DNA of 64,000 nucleotides from Natronospira bacteriovora (GCF_030848495.1 NZ_JAVDDT010000003.1:1-64000); one strand, 5' to 3'. Shown: positions 29,302-39,222, numbered from the stretch's first letter. The notes: a model not told the origin generated them from the sequence alone. A program made the numbers and translations.

Positions 29302-29367
29302 GGATTGGATGATAACCCGCCCCCTGCCGCAATGTCAGGGGGCGGAGCAGACAGATGACGGAAGGTA

Positions 29368-29952
29368 TCAGCCCGCAAAATTCCTGGCTGCAAATTCCCA
29401 ATTGACCAGCTTCCAGAACGCCTCCATGTATTTCGGCCGCGCATTGCGGTAATCGATGTAGTAGGCATGCTCCCAGATATCGCAGGTCAGCAGCGGAGTC
29501 ACACTCGGATCCGTGAGCGGGGTTTCGGCGTCATCGGTCTGCACAATGGCGAGACCACCGTCGGCCTTCTTCACCAGCCAGCCCCAGCCGGAGGCAAAAT
29601 TGGCCACCGTACTGTCGGTGAATGCCTTGCGGAAGGCGTCCACGGAACCCCATTCCCTTTCGATGGCCACCTTGAGCTCACCCTCCGGGTCGCCCCCGCC
29701 ATTGGGGCTCAGCGACTGCCAGTAGAAATTGTGATTCCAGACCTGGGCGGCCTGGTTGAACAGCTTGCCCGAGGCTTTTCGGATCAGGCTCTCCAGATCA
29801 AGATCGGCATCCGGCGTGTCCTTGATCAGGTCGTTGAGCGTATTCACATAGGTCTGGTGATGCTTGCCGTAGTGATATTCCAGCGTCTCCCGTGAAATAT
29901 GCGGTTCCAGGGCGTCCATGGCGTAGGGCAGCTGCATCAACTCGTGGCTCAC
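29368..29952 (-). CDS. sodB: Superoxide dismutase [Fe]
   Basis: Cytosolic enzyme that dismutates superoxide. The 194-aa product shows LEYHYGKHHQTYV, AAQVWNHNFYW (the Fe-type Ala-Ala-Gln context), and DIWEHAYYIDYRNARPKY with the last two metal ligands. GTG start at 29952 with AAGGAG eight nt before it. No iron-box is evident upstream in the 206-bp gap to the divergent PuuD-like gene. Confidence 0.96.
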   Translation of the reverse strand: MSHELMQLPYAMDALEPHISRETLEYHYGKHHQTYVNTLNDLIKDTPDADLDLESLIRKASGKLFNQAAQVWNHNFYWQSLSPNGGGDPEGELKVAIEREWGSVDAFRKAFTDSTVANFASGWGWLVKKADGGLAIVQTDDAETPLTDPSVTPLLTCDIWEHAYYIDYRNARPKYMEAFWKLVNWEFAARNFAG

Positions 29953-30086
29953 TATCAGACTCCTTCAACGTGCGTTGACTGGTTCCCGCCACCGAGTCAC
30001 CTCGGCGCGAAGATAGGATGTTTGCGGATAATTCAGAAGCAACCAGCTTGTAATCTGGCTGATCTGTCCTAGGGTTTTAGGAAACC

Positions 30087-30110
30087 GTCCACTCCGGAGC
30101 CGGAGCGGAC
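30087..30110. repeat. Short inverted repeat upstream of the PuuD-like gene
   Basis: GTCCACTCC and GGAGCGGAC pair with one mismatch around GGAGCC. It lies in the divergent sodB/PuuD gap and could be an operator or a 5'UTR hairpin of the PuuD-like gene. Confidence 0.35.
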
Positions 30111-30158
30111 ACGGATATTATCGCATGCCCTGTCAAGCACTGACCAAGAGGTGAATCA

Positions 30159-30779
30159 ATGAACCCACTCAACTCCATCAAGGGTGTCTGGATCCTCGGC
30201 ATCCTGCTGGCCTTCATACTGGCCGTGGCCGTGAATCTGGCCGCCGGTGCCAGCTGGCTCAACTTCCAGATGCTGGAATTCTGGCGCTGGACTCACATCA
30301 TCGCCGGCATCACCTGGATTGGCCTGCTCTACTACTTCAACTTTGTGCAGATGCCGGCCGTGGCAGCGGCCGGTGCGGACTCGGGAGGGCCCGGCCCGGC
30401 GGCCATCAACCAGTACGTGGCACCCCGCGCCCTGCTCTGGTTCCGCTGGGCGGCCGTGGTGACCTGGGTCTCCGGCGCGATCTATCTGTCCATGATCCAG
30501 CAGTTTGCCAATGCCTTTTCCCTGGGCTTCGCGGGTGGCTTCGATGCCTCCTACGGTCTTCCCATGGGGATCGGCGTGTGGCTCGGTACCATCATGCTGA
30601 TCAATGTCTGGGTGCTGATCTGGCCCAACCAGAAGAAGGTGCTGGGCCTGGTGGAAGCCTCCGATGAGGCCAAGGCCAAAGCGAAGAAGATTGCCACCAT
30701 GGCCTCCCGCACCAATGTGGTGTTGTCCATCCCCATGCTGATGTTCATGGTGGCCGCGCGCCACGGACTCGTGTTCTGA
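30159..30779 (+). CDS. PuuD-type (urate oxidase N-terminal domain) membrane protein
   Basis: The 206-aa inner-membrane protein has four to five helices. The block FWRWTHIIAGITWIGLLYYFNFVQ, then YVAPRALLWFRWAAVVTWVSG, is the N-terminal domain of membrane urate hydroxylase PuuD (urate_ox_N). The C-terminal cytochrome c domain of full PuuD is absent, so urate oxidation is not implied. AAGAGG precedes the ATG. It stands alone, with a strong terminator after it. Confidence 0.8.
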   Translation: MNPLNSIKGVWILGILLAFILAVAVNLAAGASWLNFQMLEFWRWTHIIAGITWIGLLYYFNFVQMPAVAAAGADSGGPGPAAINQYVAPRALLWFRWAAVVTWVSGAIYLSMIQQFANAFSLGFAGGFDASYGLPMGIGVWLGTIMLINVWVLIWPNQKKVLGLVEASDEAKAKAKKIATMASRTNVVLSIPMLMFMVAARHGLVF

Positions 30780-30801
30780 GCCGCACACGAACAATTGACC
30801 C

Positions 30802-30841
30802 AAAAAACCGCGTGGCCGGCCTCGGCCACGCGGTTTTTTTT
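30802..30841 (+). terminator. Rho-independent terminator of the PuuD-like gene
   Basis: A stem of 17 bp (AAAAAACCGCGTGGCCG with its complement), a GCCT loop, then a T-run. A clear strong terminator. Confidence 0.92.
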
Positions 30842-30876
30842 GACGAGCCGGCTCCATTTGGGGCCATAATCCGCCC

Positions 30877-31392
30877 ATGAGTGCCGCCAACGAAAACCGC
30901 ATGGCCATGGTCATGGCCCTGCTCGCCTTTCTCACCCTGCTGGGAGTGCTGACCCTGGCCTTCGAAGGGGTACTCGACGATCGCGAACATCCCAACCGGC
31001 AGGTCGGTGCCACCGCCGTCAACGACCAGCAACTGGAACTCCGTCTGCAACGGAACCGCCAGGGTCACTATCTGGCCGAGGGGGAAATCAACGGGTATCC
31101 GGTCACCTTCCTGCTCGACACGGGAGCAACGACCATATCGGTACCCGGCCATCTGGCCGACCGCATTGGCCTGGAAAGAGGGCATATCATCCCGACCCTG
31201 ACAGCGGGTGGCCGGGTAAACAGTTACGCAACCCGACTGAACGTCAATCTTGGCGGTATCCGGCAGGACGATATCCGCGCCAGCATCAACCCCGCCATGG
31301 ACATGGACAAGGTCCTGCTGGGCATGAACTTTCTCGGCCCCCTGGAGCTGGAACAACGCGACGGCGTACTCGTCCTCCGCACTCCGCAATAG
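30877..31392 (+). CDS. Retropepsin-like aspartic protease, TIGR02281 family
   Basis: The 171-aa protein has one N-terminal membrane anchor (residues about 10-30) and a single retropepsin domain: EGEINGYPVTFLLDTGATTISV with the catalytic DTGAT, then GMNFLGPLEL. Single-domain proteases of this type act as dimers on the periplasmic side. Substrate unknown. It lies upstream of nadC in the same direction, 54 bp apart. Confidence 0.88.
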   Translation: MSAANENRMAMVMALLAFLTLLGVLTLAFEGVLDDREHPNRQVGATAVNDQQLELRLQRNRQGHYLAEGEINGYPVTFLLDTGATTISVPGHLADRIGLERGHIIPTLTAGGRVNSYATRLNVNLGGIRQDDIRASINPAMDMDKVLLGMNFLGPLELEQRDGVLVLRTPQ

Positions 31393-31446
31393 ACGACACA
31401 TCCCCTGTATAATCCGCGCTCCGGCCATTTCGCTCAGGAGCCAATC

Positions 31447-32289
31447 GTGATTCCAGTACCGGACGATCTGCCTCGCCAGGTCAGCGCAGCCATTGAGGAA
31501 GACCTGGGTGAAGGCGATATCACCGCCGCACTCATTCCGGCCAGCGCCACCACGACGGCCCGGATCATCACCCGGGATCAGGCCGTATTCTGCGGAGCCC
31601 CCTGGGCGGAAGCCGTCTTCCTGAGTGTGGATCCTGCCATCCGGATCCACTGGCGGGTACGGGACGGCGATGCGGTGGAGCCAGAGCAGGTGCTGTGCGA
31701 GCTGGAAGGACCGGCCCGTGGCCTGCTTACCGCCGAACGCACGGCACTCAATTTCCTCCAGACCCTATCGGCCACGGCCACGGAAACACGGGCCCATGTG
31801 GCGATCGTCGCCGGAACCCGGGCCACCATTCTCGACACCCGCAAGACCATCCCCGGCCTGCGCACCGCGCAGAAATACGCGGTTCGATGTGGTGGTGGCG
31901 AGAACCACCGCAGCGGTCTGTTCGACGGCATTCTCATCAAGGAGAATCACATCGCGGCCTGCGGTGGCATCAAGGCGGCCGTCAACGCGGCCCGTGGCAG
32001 CCATCCGGGAATTGCGGTGGAAGTGGAAGTGGAAAGCCTGGAGGAACTTCGCGAAGCACTGGCAGCCCAAGCGGATATCGTGATGCTGGACAATTTCGAC
32101 CTGCCCATGCTGCGCCAGGCGGTAGACCTTGCCGCCGGCAATGCCCGTCTTGAAGCCTCCGGTGGCCTGGACCGGGAAGGCCTGCGGGCGGTGGCGGAGA
32201 CGGGCGTGGATTACATCTCCATCGGGGCTCTGACCAAGCACGTTCGGGCGGTGGATCTTTCCATGCGCGTGACCGAACCCTCGACTTGA
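31447..32289 (+). CDS. nadC: Nicotinate-nucleotide pyrophosphorylase (carboxylating)
   Basis: Converts quinolinate and PRPP to nicotinate mononucleotide in de novo NAD synthesis. The 280-aa product has EEDLGEGDITAALIP at the N terminus, ERTALNFLQTLSATAT, TRKTIPGLRTAQKYAVRCGGGENHR (substrate loop) and EVEVESLEEL...VMLDNFDLP. GTG start with AGGAGCC before it. Confidence 0.96.
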   Translation: MIPVPDDLPRQVSAAIEEDLGEGDITAALIPASATTTARIITRDQAVFCGAPWAEAVFLSVDPAIRIHWRVRDGDAVEPEQVLCELEGPARGLLTAERTALNFLQTLSATATETRAHVAIVAGTRATILDTRKTIPGLRTAQKYAVRCGGGENHRSGLFDGILIKENHIAACGGIKAAVNAARGSHPGIAVEVEVESLEELREALAAQADIVMLDNFDLPMLRQAVDLAAGNARLEASGGLDREGLRAVAETGVDYISIGALTKHVRAVDLSMRVTEPST

Positions 32290-32413
32290 CCTGGGTCACG
32301 TGGTCACCGACGCCCGTTATGGTATGCTGAGCGCCCGATAAAACAAGCGTTTGAATTCGCCCTCGCGGGCACAGAAAGCTTTCCTTACGACATCATCGAT
32401 TCAGGAGGACTCC

Positions 32414-34900
32414 ATGTCCGGCCTCGTCTGGTTTCTCGTCACCGTAGCACTGGCTCTGGCCCTGGCCTATTCCCGTTCCAGGCTGACCGTCTGGACTGCC
32501 GCCTTCGCCGCCCTCATTGGCGCCAACTGGTTGATCAGCGGGGCATTCCCCCTGATTGCCGGCATCGTGTTCCTGGCCATTGCCATTCCACTGAACGTAC
32601 TGCCCCTGCGCCGCGCACTGCTCAGTGCGCGCCTGCTGAAGTGGTTCCGCTCCGTGATGCCGCCCATTTCGGAAACCGAACGGGTGGCGCTGGATGCCGG
32701 TAACACCTGGTGGGACGCCGATATTTTCACCGGGCGGCCAGACTGGAACAAGCTCCTGAGCTACCCCTCGCCCCAGCTGACGGACGAGGAGCAGGCCTTC
32801 GTGGACGGCCCCACCGAAGAGCTGTGCAAGATGATCGACGACTGGCAGATCACCCATGAGCTGAATGACCTGCCGGCGCCGGTCTGGAAGTTCATCCGGG
32901 ACAACCGCTTCTTCGGCATGATCATTCCCAAGGAGTACGGTGGCCTGGGCTTCTCGGCACTGGCCCACTCCTCAGTGGTGATGAAAGTGGCCAGCCGCAG
33001 CCCCTCGGTGGGTGTGACGGTCATGGTGCCCAACTCCCTGGGACCCGGTGAGCTGCTGCTGCACTATGGAACGGACAAGCAGAAGGATCATTACCTGCCG
33101 CGCCTGGCCAAGGGCGAAGAAATCCCCTGTTTTGCCCTGACCGGCCCCCATGCCGGCTCCGATGCCGGCGCCATTCCCGATACCGGCATCGTCTGCAAGG
33201 GCGAACACAACGGCAAGGAAGTGCTCGGCTTCCGCATCAGCTGGGACAAGCGCTACATCACGCTGGCACCCGTGGCCACGCTGCTGGGCGTAGCCTTCAA
33301 GGCCTATGACCCGGACGGCCTGCTGGGCGACAGGAAGAGCCTGGGCATCAGCCTGGCCCTGATCCCCACCGACACCCCCGGGGTGGAAATCGGCCAGCGC
33401 CATTTCCCGCTCAATGCCTCTTTCCAGAACGGCCCCACCCGCGGCAAGGACGTATTCATACCGATGGAGTACCTCATCGGCGGCGAGGAGTACATTGGCC
33501 AGGGCTGGCGCATGCTGATGAACTGCCTGTCCGTGGGCCGCGCCATTTCCCTGCCGGCACTCGGCACCGGTGCGGGCAAGATGTCCAGCCGCACCACCGG
33601 GGCCTATGCCCGGGTTCGCAAGCAGTTCCGCACCCCCATCGGCAAGTTCGAAGGGGTGGAAGAAGCCATGACCCGGATTGCCGGTTACACCTACCGCATG
33701 GAAGCCATGCGCCGGATGACCGCCGGCGCCCTGGACCTGGGCGAGAAACCCTCGGTACTGTCGGCCATCCTCAAGTACCACTGCACCGAAGGCATGCGCC
33801 AGGTAGTGGACGACGCCATGGACGTGCATGCCGGCAAGGGCGTGATCATGGGGCCGAGCAACTACCTGGCCCGCACCTATCAGTCCGTGCCCATCAGCAT
33901 CACCGTGGAAGGCGCCAACATTCTGACTCGCAGCCTGATGATCTTCGGTCAGGGCGCCATTCGCTGTCATCCCTACCTGCTCAAGGAAATGGAATGCGTG
34001 GGCATGGAAGATGAAGGCGAGGCCGTGCGCAAGTTCGACCGCGCTCTGTTCGCCCACATCGGTTTCACCATCAGCAATGCGGTGCGGGCCTTCGTTACCG
34101 GGCTCTCTCGCGGCCTGTTCATCCGTAGTCCGGAAGCCGGCGAAGTCAGCCGTTATTACCGCCACTTCTCGCGCATGAGCGCCGCTTTTGCCTTCTCGGC
34201 CGACGTGACCCTGCTTCTGCTGGGGGGTGAACTCAAGCGCAAGGAAAAGCTGTCCGCCCGTTTCGGTGACGTGCTGAGCCACCTGTACATGGGCTCCGCC
34301 ATGCTCAAGCAGTTCGAGGATCAGGGCCGCCCGGCCTCGGATCTGCCACTGGTCCACTGGGCCTGCCAGGACTCCCTCTACACCATCGAGGATCGCCTGG
34401 AAGAGATCTTCCGCAACTTCCCCTCACCGCTCCTGGGTCGCCTGGTGAAGTGGGTGGTGATGCCCATCGGCCGCAGCTATCGCCGGCCCAATGACCGTCT
34501 CGGTCATCAGGTGGCCTCCCTGCTGCTGACCCCCTCGGCGGCTCGTGATCGCCTGACCCGTGGCGTCTGGGCCAGCAACGATCCGAATGATCCGGTGGGC
34601 AAGGTGGAATACGCCATGGAGCGGGTACTGGCCGCCGAACCGCTGGAAGCGCGACTGCAGAAGGAGCTCAAGCTCCGCCTGAACCCGAACAACCTGGAGG
34701 AAGCGCTGGAACGGGGCGTGAAGGAAAACGTCCTCTCCGAGCAGGAGGCTGAACTCGTTCGGGAAGCGGCCAAGGCCACGGCGGCCGCCATTGCGGTGGA
34801 CGAACTGGAACCGGAGCGTCCGCCCGAGGCTCACGCCGGCAAGGCGAAGAAGAAGAAAAAGGTCAGCAAGAAGGCGGCCGGCGCCGAAACGGCCGGTTGA
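32414..34900 (+). CDS. fadE: Acyl-CoA dehydrogenase FadE-type
   Basis: First oxidative step of fatty-acid beta-oxidation, membrane-associated. The product (828 aa) has two N-terminal membrane helices (LVWFLVTVALALALAYSRS and the following one). A long acyl-CoA dehydrogenase core follows (FALTGPHAGSDAGAIPDTG, RAISLPALGTGAG, MDVHAGKGVIMGPSNYLAR). A C-terminal extension of about 250 residues is typical of the FadE class and ends in a Lys-run. AGGAGG fixes the ATG at 32414, although the frame is open from 32351. Confidence 0.93.
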   Translation: MSGLVWFLVTVALALALAYSRSRLTVWTAAFAALIGANWLISGAFPLIAGIVFLAIAIPLNVLPLRRALLSARLLKWFRSVMPPISETERVALDAGNTWWDADIFTGRPDWNKLLSYPSPQLTDEEQAFVDGPTEELCKMIDDWQITHELNDLPAPVWKFIRDNRFFGMIIPKEYGGLGFSALAHSSVVMKVASRSPSVGVTVMVPNSLGPGELLLHYGTDKQKDHYLPRLAKGEEIPCFALTGPHAGSDAGAIPDTGIVCKGEHNGKEVLGFRISWDKRYITLAPVATLLGVAFKAYDPDGLLGDRKSLGISLALIPTDTPGVEIGQRHFPLNASFQNGPTRGKDVFIPMEYLIGGEEYIGQGWRMLMNCLSVGRAISLPALGTGAGKMSSRTTGAYARVRKQFRTPIGKFEGVEEAMTRIAGYTYRMEAMRRMTAGALDLGEKPSVLSAILKYHCTEGMRQVVDDAMDVHAGKGVIMGPSNYLARTYQSVPISITVEGANILTRSLMIFGQGAIRCHPYLLKEMECVGMEDEGEAVRKFDRALFAHIGFTISNAVRAFVTGLSRGLFIRSPEAGEVSRYYRHFSRMSAAFAFSADVTLLLLGGELKRKEKLSARFGDVLSHLYMGSAMLKQFEDQGRPASDLPLVHWACQDSLYTIEDRLEEIFRNFPSPLLGRLVKWVVMPIGRSYRRPNDRLGHQVASLLLTPSAARDRLTRGVWASNDPNDPVGKVEYAMERVLAAEPLEARLQKELKLRLNPNNLEEALERGVKENVLSEQEAELVREAAKATAAAIAVDELEPERPPEAHAGKAKKKKKVSKKAAGAETAG

Positions 34901-34924
34901 TCCGGCCTTGCAAGGCAGCGCAAG

Positions 34925-34954
34925 AAGCCCCGCCAGTGTGCGGGGCTTTTTTTG
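34925..34954 (+). terminator. Terminator of fadE
   Basis: The stem AAGCCCCGC/GCGGGGCTT with a 6-nt loop is followed by TTTTTT. A standard strong terminator. Confidence 0.9.
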
Positions 34955-35015
34955 GTTCTCCGCGGAAAAGCGGGGGTCAGGTTCAGGTTTGAATGGTGGC
35001 AATGACCGGGCTTGC

Positions 35016-37544
35016 CTAGCCGGTCAGGGGCAGGCGCTGATTGCCGGTGAGGATATCGCTGATCTCCGCAGCCGGCAGGGGGCGACTGAAGAAAAAGCCC
35101 TGCATGAAGGGACAGGTGGCATCAATCAGCAGCTGGCGTTGCGCTTCCGTTTCCACCCCTTCCGCAACGACGCTGAGGCCAAGGGCATTGGCCATGGAAA
35201 TGGCGGCGCGGGTAATGGCTTCGTCCTGGCTGGACGTGAGAATGTCACGAACGAAGGAACGATCCAGTTTCAGCACGTCCACCGGCAGACGCTTGAGCTG
35301 CCCCAGTGATGAACTGCCGGTGCCGAAGTCATCCATGGCCACCCGAACACCCTGCTCCCGCAGGCGATCGAATGTGGCCTGATACTGTTGCTGACCGATC
35401 AGCACATCACTTTCCGTCACTTCCGCCACCAGCCGCTGAGGCGACACCTGATGGCGACTCAGGGCACGGCTGACCACTGTCGGCAACCCGCCCTGGCGAC
35501 ACTGCACCATGGAGAAATTGACGCTGACACTGAGCGACTCGCCCACGGTGGTTTCCCATTCATTGACCTGCCGCAGGGCCTCGTTGAGCACCCATTCGCC
35601 CAGGGGAACAATCAGACCGGTCTCCTCGGCCAGGGGAATGAATTCACCGGGAGAAATCATCTCGCCGTCCTCGCGAGGCCAGCGCACCAGGGCCTCCACA
35701 CCAATCATGCCGCCATCATCGGAACGGACGATGGGCTGATAGTGCAGAACGAAAGCACCCTCCTCGACGGCCCGACGCAGTTCGGTGTCCAGATTGAGCC
35801 GGCGAACGGCCCGTTCCCGCAATTCCGGCGTGAAGAAGGCATAGCGATTGCGCCCCTCCTTCTTGGCTTCGTACATGGCGGCATCGGCATTCTGCAGCAG
35901 GCGTTCCGGCTCATCGGCATCATCCGGAAACAGGGAAATGCCGATGCTGCAGGTCAGGGTGATTTCCGTGCCCTCCAGCATCATGGGCCGGATCAGGTTC
36001 TTTCGCATGCGGTTGGCGATACCGCGCAACGTTTCGAGGCTTTCCGGATTGCGGACGATGACGGTGAACTCATCGCCCGCCAGGCGCGCCACCCAATCTC
36101 CCTCGCGGGTGCTGTCGAGAAGACGCTGGGCCATTTCCTGCAGCACCAGATCGCCCGCGTGGTGCCCCATGGAGTCATTGATTGCCTTGAATCGATCCAG
36201 GTCCACGAACAAAAGACCCACACGCGTGCCCTCTTCCCGAGCCCGCTGCAAGGTGTCACGCACGAATTCCTGAAAGGCGTTGCGATTGGGCAGACGGGTC
36301 AGGCTGTCCAGAGTCGCCATTTCCTGCAGACGGTGCTGGGCCTTGTGACGATCGGCCGCCGCCATGGCCAGTGAGATGAAGTCTACGGCGGAACTCATGA
36401 AGTTGTCGTCATCTTCCGTCCAGAAGCGCTGAATACGCGATTCGGCCATGACGAAACCGCGTACCCGCCCCTGACGCCGGAAAGGTGTAACCATGACCGA
36501 GAGGATGCCAAGCGGCTTGAAATAGTCGTCCCAGTAATGCCGGGCATTGACGTCCGAGCGGGTATCCGGAATGACGAGCGTCCTCGAATGCCGGAGTGAG
36601 CGTCGGAGATTACCGTCAAATCGGGGCGTCATGGAGACAGCCGGTTCCATGTCCAGCCGATCGCCGTCCAGTACCACTTCACAGCGCAGCAATCTGGATT
36701 CGCTGCAGATCACCCACACGCTGACCCGCGTCAGGGCAAGACCCCGGGTGAGTTTCCGGGCGACACTGCCGTAGGCTCGCTTGAGATCGCCATCGGCAAT
36801 CACGGGATCCCTGGCCAGATCCATGAGCAAGGCCTTGCGTCGCTGGCTGCTGGTTTCCCGTCGCCGCAACTCGGTTTCGATCTTGCGTCGTTCATCCACC
36901 TCGAGACGCAGGGATTCTGCCGCCGACGCATAGGAGTGGCGTGCGGCCACGGCGTCCACCTGGTCGCGATGAATGCGAATGGCCGCCAGGGCCAAAACCA
37001 GAACCGCCAACAGGATCAATACCGCCGTGACATCGCTGAGCGTCTCCCGGCTGTGAAGCAGCATGACGAACACCGGCCCCAGGGCCACCACCAGGCTGGA
37101 CATGTACAGCCAGAGCACCGGCGCCAGCAAGGGCAGTGCAATCCCCATGATCCCGATCAACATGATGGCCACCAGAACCTGATACACCGGTTGCTCGGGC
37201 TCGAAGAACAGCACGCCGGCAAATCCCCACACGGGCATGGCGGCGGCAAGGCCCAGGGCGAAGAGCGCGAACCAGAGGCGCGGCGCGGTGACATGACCAC
37301 GCAGGTGAAAGAACAGCAGGCAGGCCAGCAAGCGAAGCGCCTCCACGCCCGCGAGGCTGGCTGCCCAGATCCACGGTGTTCGTGGGCTGGCCACCTCCGC
37401 GAACAGGGCAGCAATGAGGAACGCGGCAGGGATGGAGACAATGTGAACGGGAAAGGAATAGGTGTACAGACGCCGGATCATCTCCGAGCGCACCTGGCTA
37501 TCCACATCCCTGTCGGTGACGGCTACCTGCCCTGTGCTATTCAT
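35016..37544 (-). CDS. Membrane GGDEF-EAL cyclic-di-GMP protein with GAF domain
   Basis: The product (842 aa) has about six N-terminal membrane helices, then a GAF-like sensor region (RALALTRVSVWVICSESRLL onwards). A GGDEF domain follows (DSLTRLPNRNAFQEFV, signature RLAGDEFTVIV), then an EAL domain (GVEALVRWP, DDFGTGSSSLGQLKRLPVD). The cyclase motif is AGDEF rather than GGDEF, so synthesis may be weak or lost, while EAL metal residues look intact. A longer TTG frame to 37595 exists. The ATG at 37544 follows AGGAG at 12 nt, so the start is moderate. It converges with fadE. Confidence 0.88.
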   Translation of the reverse strand: MNSTGQVAVTDRDVDSQVRSEMIRRLYTYSFPVHIVSIPAAFLIAALFAEVASPRTPWIWAASLAGVEALRLLACLLFFHLRGHVTAPRLWFALFALGLAAAMPVWGFAGVLFFEPEQPVYQVLVAIMLIGIMGIALPLLAPVLWLYMSSLVVALGPVFVMLLHSRETLSDVTAVLILLAVLVLALAAIRIHRDQVDAVAARHSYASAAESLRLEVDERRKIETELRRRETSSQRRKALLMDLARDPVIADGDLKRAYGSVARKLTRGLALTRVSVWVICSESRLLRCEVVLDGDRLDMEPAVSMTPRFDGNLRRSLRHSRTLVIPDTRSDVNARHYWDDYFKPLGILSVMVTPFRRQGRVRGFVMAESRIQRFWTEDDDNFMSSAVDFISLAMAAADRHKAQHRLQEMATLDSLTRLPNRNAFQEFVRDTLQRAREEGTRVGLLFVDLDRFKAINDSMGHHAGDLVLQEMAQRLLDSTREGDWVARLAGDEFTVIVRNPESLETLRGIANRMRKNLIRPMMLEGTEITLTCSIGISLFPDDADEPERLLQNADAAMYEAKKEGRNRYAFFTPELRERAVRRLNLDTELRRAVEEGAFVLHYQPIVRSDDGGMIGVEALVRWPREDGEMISPGEFIPLAEETGLIVPLGEWVLNEALRQVNEWETTVGESLSVSVNFSMVQCRQGGLPTVVSRALSRHQVSPQRLVAEVTESDVLIGQQQYQATFDRLREQGVRVAMDDFGTGSSSLGQLKRLPVDVLKLDRSFVRDILTSSQDEAITRAAISMANALGLSVVAEGVETEAQRQLLIDATCPFMQGFFFSRPLPAAEISDILTGNQRLPLTG

Positions 37545-37654
37545 GCCGCGCGGTGCTCCTGTCCCGAAAGTGCATGCAGGCCGGTATCGTTGCAATACTG
37601 CGTCAATTCTGCCAGAAAGAACAGGAAACGCACACCGAACCGGGAGAAGGCATC

Positions 37655-38026
37655 ATGCCGGCATCAAATCTCACCAAGCTTTGCCTGACCCTGATCCTGG
37701 TCTCAATGCTGGCCGCATGCGCCAACTTCGTACAGGATCAACGGGCACGTGACCGTCAGGCGGCCATTGATCAGGCCATGAAGGATCATGAGCGCTGTGA
37801 GCAGGAAGGCCACAGCTTTCCGTCCACCGGCTATACCCGATGCAGGCAGTCCCTTCAGGATCAACGGGAAGCACGTCAACTCCATGCCCTGCGGCTTATA
37901 GACCCAGAAGACCCGGCAACCGCACGGGATCCTCATCATCGGCCCACCACGGCCCGGGGCGACTTCCGTTGCGAAGAACGGGAATGGGGGCAGACACGCT
38001 GGATCGACTGCCGAACCTATTACTGA
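37655..38026 (+). CDS. Small lipoprotein, function unknown
   Basis: The 123-aa protein has a clear lipoprotein signal (LCLTLILVSMLAACANF, lipobox LAAC). A polar, Gln/Arg/Asp-rich mature part has four cysteines (ERCEQEGHSF, YTRCRQSL, DFRCEEREW, WIDCRTYY). GGGAGAAGG precedes the ATG at 37655. No family recognised; it diverges from the GGDEF-EAL gene. Confidence 0.75.
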   Translation: MPASNLTKLCLTLILVSMLAACANFVQDQRARDRQAAIDQAMKDHERCEQEGHSFPSTGYTRCRQSLQDQREARQLHALRLIDPEDPATARDPHHRPTTARGDFRCEEREWGQTRWIDCRTYY

Positions 38027-38062
38027 TTACTGAAGCATCCATTCGCGCCCGCCGCCAAGGGC

Positions 38063-38566
38063 CTACTGCGGCGGCCTGCCCCGCGCCGCCTCCCAGGTAT
38101 CCACGGCGGTGGCCAGCTCGCGGGCACAGTGCCGGAGGGCCTCGATACCGGCCTCGTGCTGCCCCCGCTCCAGCGCCTGCCAGGCTTCATCCAGGCTCGC
38201 GCGACCGGCTTCATGAATCCGCTCCGCTTCCAGCATGCGCCCGGCGCTGTGCAATGCCGACAGGCATTCATCAACGGCTGATTCCTCCAGCCCGGATTCC
38301 GTGAACACCAGGGCACAGGCACCCAGTGGCGCCGCCTTCAAGGCTTCCTCGGAAGAGGCGCATTGCTCGGCGGGAACCGCTTCGCGAAAGCGCGAGACCA
38401 GGGCCGAAACCATCCACATCAGGGCCAGCATGGAAGCCATGTCATTGAACAGCTTCGGGTCCCCCCGCTCGGCCGCAGTTTCCGCCGCAGCCGCCAGGGC
38501 CGGCGCCACCACGCGGGCGTACTCGCCGGATTCCAGTCGCAGTTCCGACCGGGCGTCATCACTCAC
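38063..38566 (-). CDS. Hypothetical protein, coupled to the IMPACT gene
   Basis: The 167-aa acidic, alanine-rich and largely helical protein has no signal peptide or recognised domain. Its start ATGA overlaps the stop of the IMPACT gene by 4 bp, so the two are translated together. The N-terminal half has Glu- and Arg-rich helices. It may be a partner or a lineage-specific helical protein. Unknown. Confidence 0.6.
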   Translation of the reverse strand: MSDDARSELRLESGEYARVVAPALAAAAETAAERGDPKLFNDMASMLALMWMVSALVSRFREAVPAEQCASSEEALKAAPLGACALVFTESGLEESAVDECLSALHSAGRMLEAERIHEAGRASLDEAWQALERGQHEAGIEALRHCARELATAVDTWEAARGRPPQ

Positions 38567-39222
38567 AATCCTGTCTCCTCTTGATCAGTCGGCTGACGAT
38601 CATCGTCCTGCCGGATTCGGATCTGGCCACGGCTCTGCTCGGTCAGCTGACGGCTGAATGCCTCCACCCGATCGTCCACCAGCGTGAGCGGCAGGCGAAC
38701 CTGCTGACCGTATACCGGATCACCGAGCTCGGCATTCTCGGCGGCGGCCAGACGCCGGACCAGATCTTCATGCTCGAAACCGAAGATCAGCTCAAGGTTC
38801 GTGGTGGGCCGACGCCAGACCAGCGGAAGACCGTCCAGCGCGGCCTGGACGGCCGCCCCGTAGGCGCGCACCAGACCGCCAGCCCCCAGCTTGATACCGC
38901 CGAAATAGCGAATGACGACGGCGACCACATCTCCGAGATTCTTGTGTTCCAGCACCGACAACATGGGTTTGCCGGCCGTGCCGGCGGGTTCACCGGCATC
39001 GTTGCAGCCCATTTCCGCGCCGCCAGCCGGGTTGCCGGCCACGAATGCCCAGCAGACATGGCGGGCATCCGGATAATCACGCTGGCAATCGGCGATGAAA
39101 TCCATGGCCGCCTGGCGGCTGTCCGCGTGGCCGATCCGGGTAATGAAACGACTACGCTTGACCTCCAGTTCCCGCTCGATGCGGCCGTCGGGATGCTGAT
39201 ACGGCGACTGTACTGCCGGCAC
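38563..39222 (-). CDS. IMPACT/YigZ family protein
   Basis: The 219-aa protein has the IMPACT N-terminal domain (ELEVKRSRFITRIGHA, GCNDAGEPAGTAGKPML, VVAVVIRYFGGIKLGAGGLVRAYG). It ends in a YigZ-type C-terminal region. E. coli YigZ binds RNA or nucleic acid; the cellular role is not settled. GTG start at 39222 with GGAG before it. Divergent from thiI across 108 bp. Confidence 0.9.
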   Translation of the reverse strand: MPAVQSPYQHPDGRIERELEVKRSRFITRIGHADSRQAAMDFIADCQRDYPDARHVCWAFVAGNPAGGAEMGCNDAGEPAGTAGKPMLSVLEHKNLGDVVAVVIRYFGGIKLGAGGLVRAYGAAVQAALDGLPLVWRRPTTNLELIFGFEHEDLVRRLAAAENAELGDPVYGQQVRLPLTLVDDRVEAFSRQLTEQSRGQIRIRQDDDRQPTDQEETGL

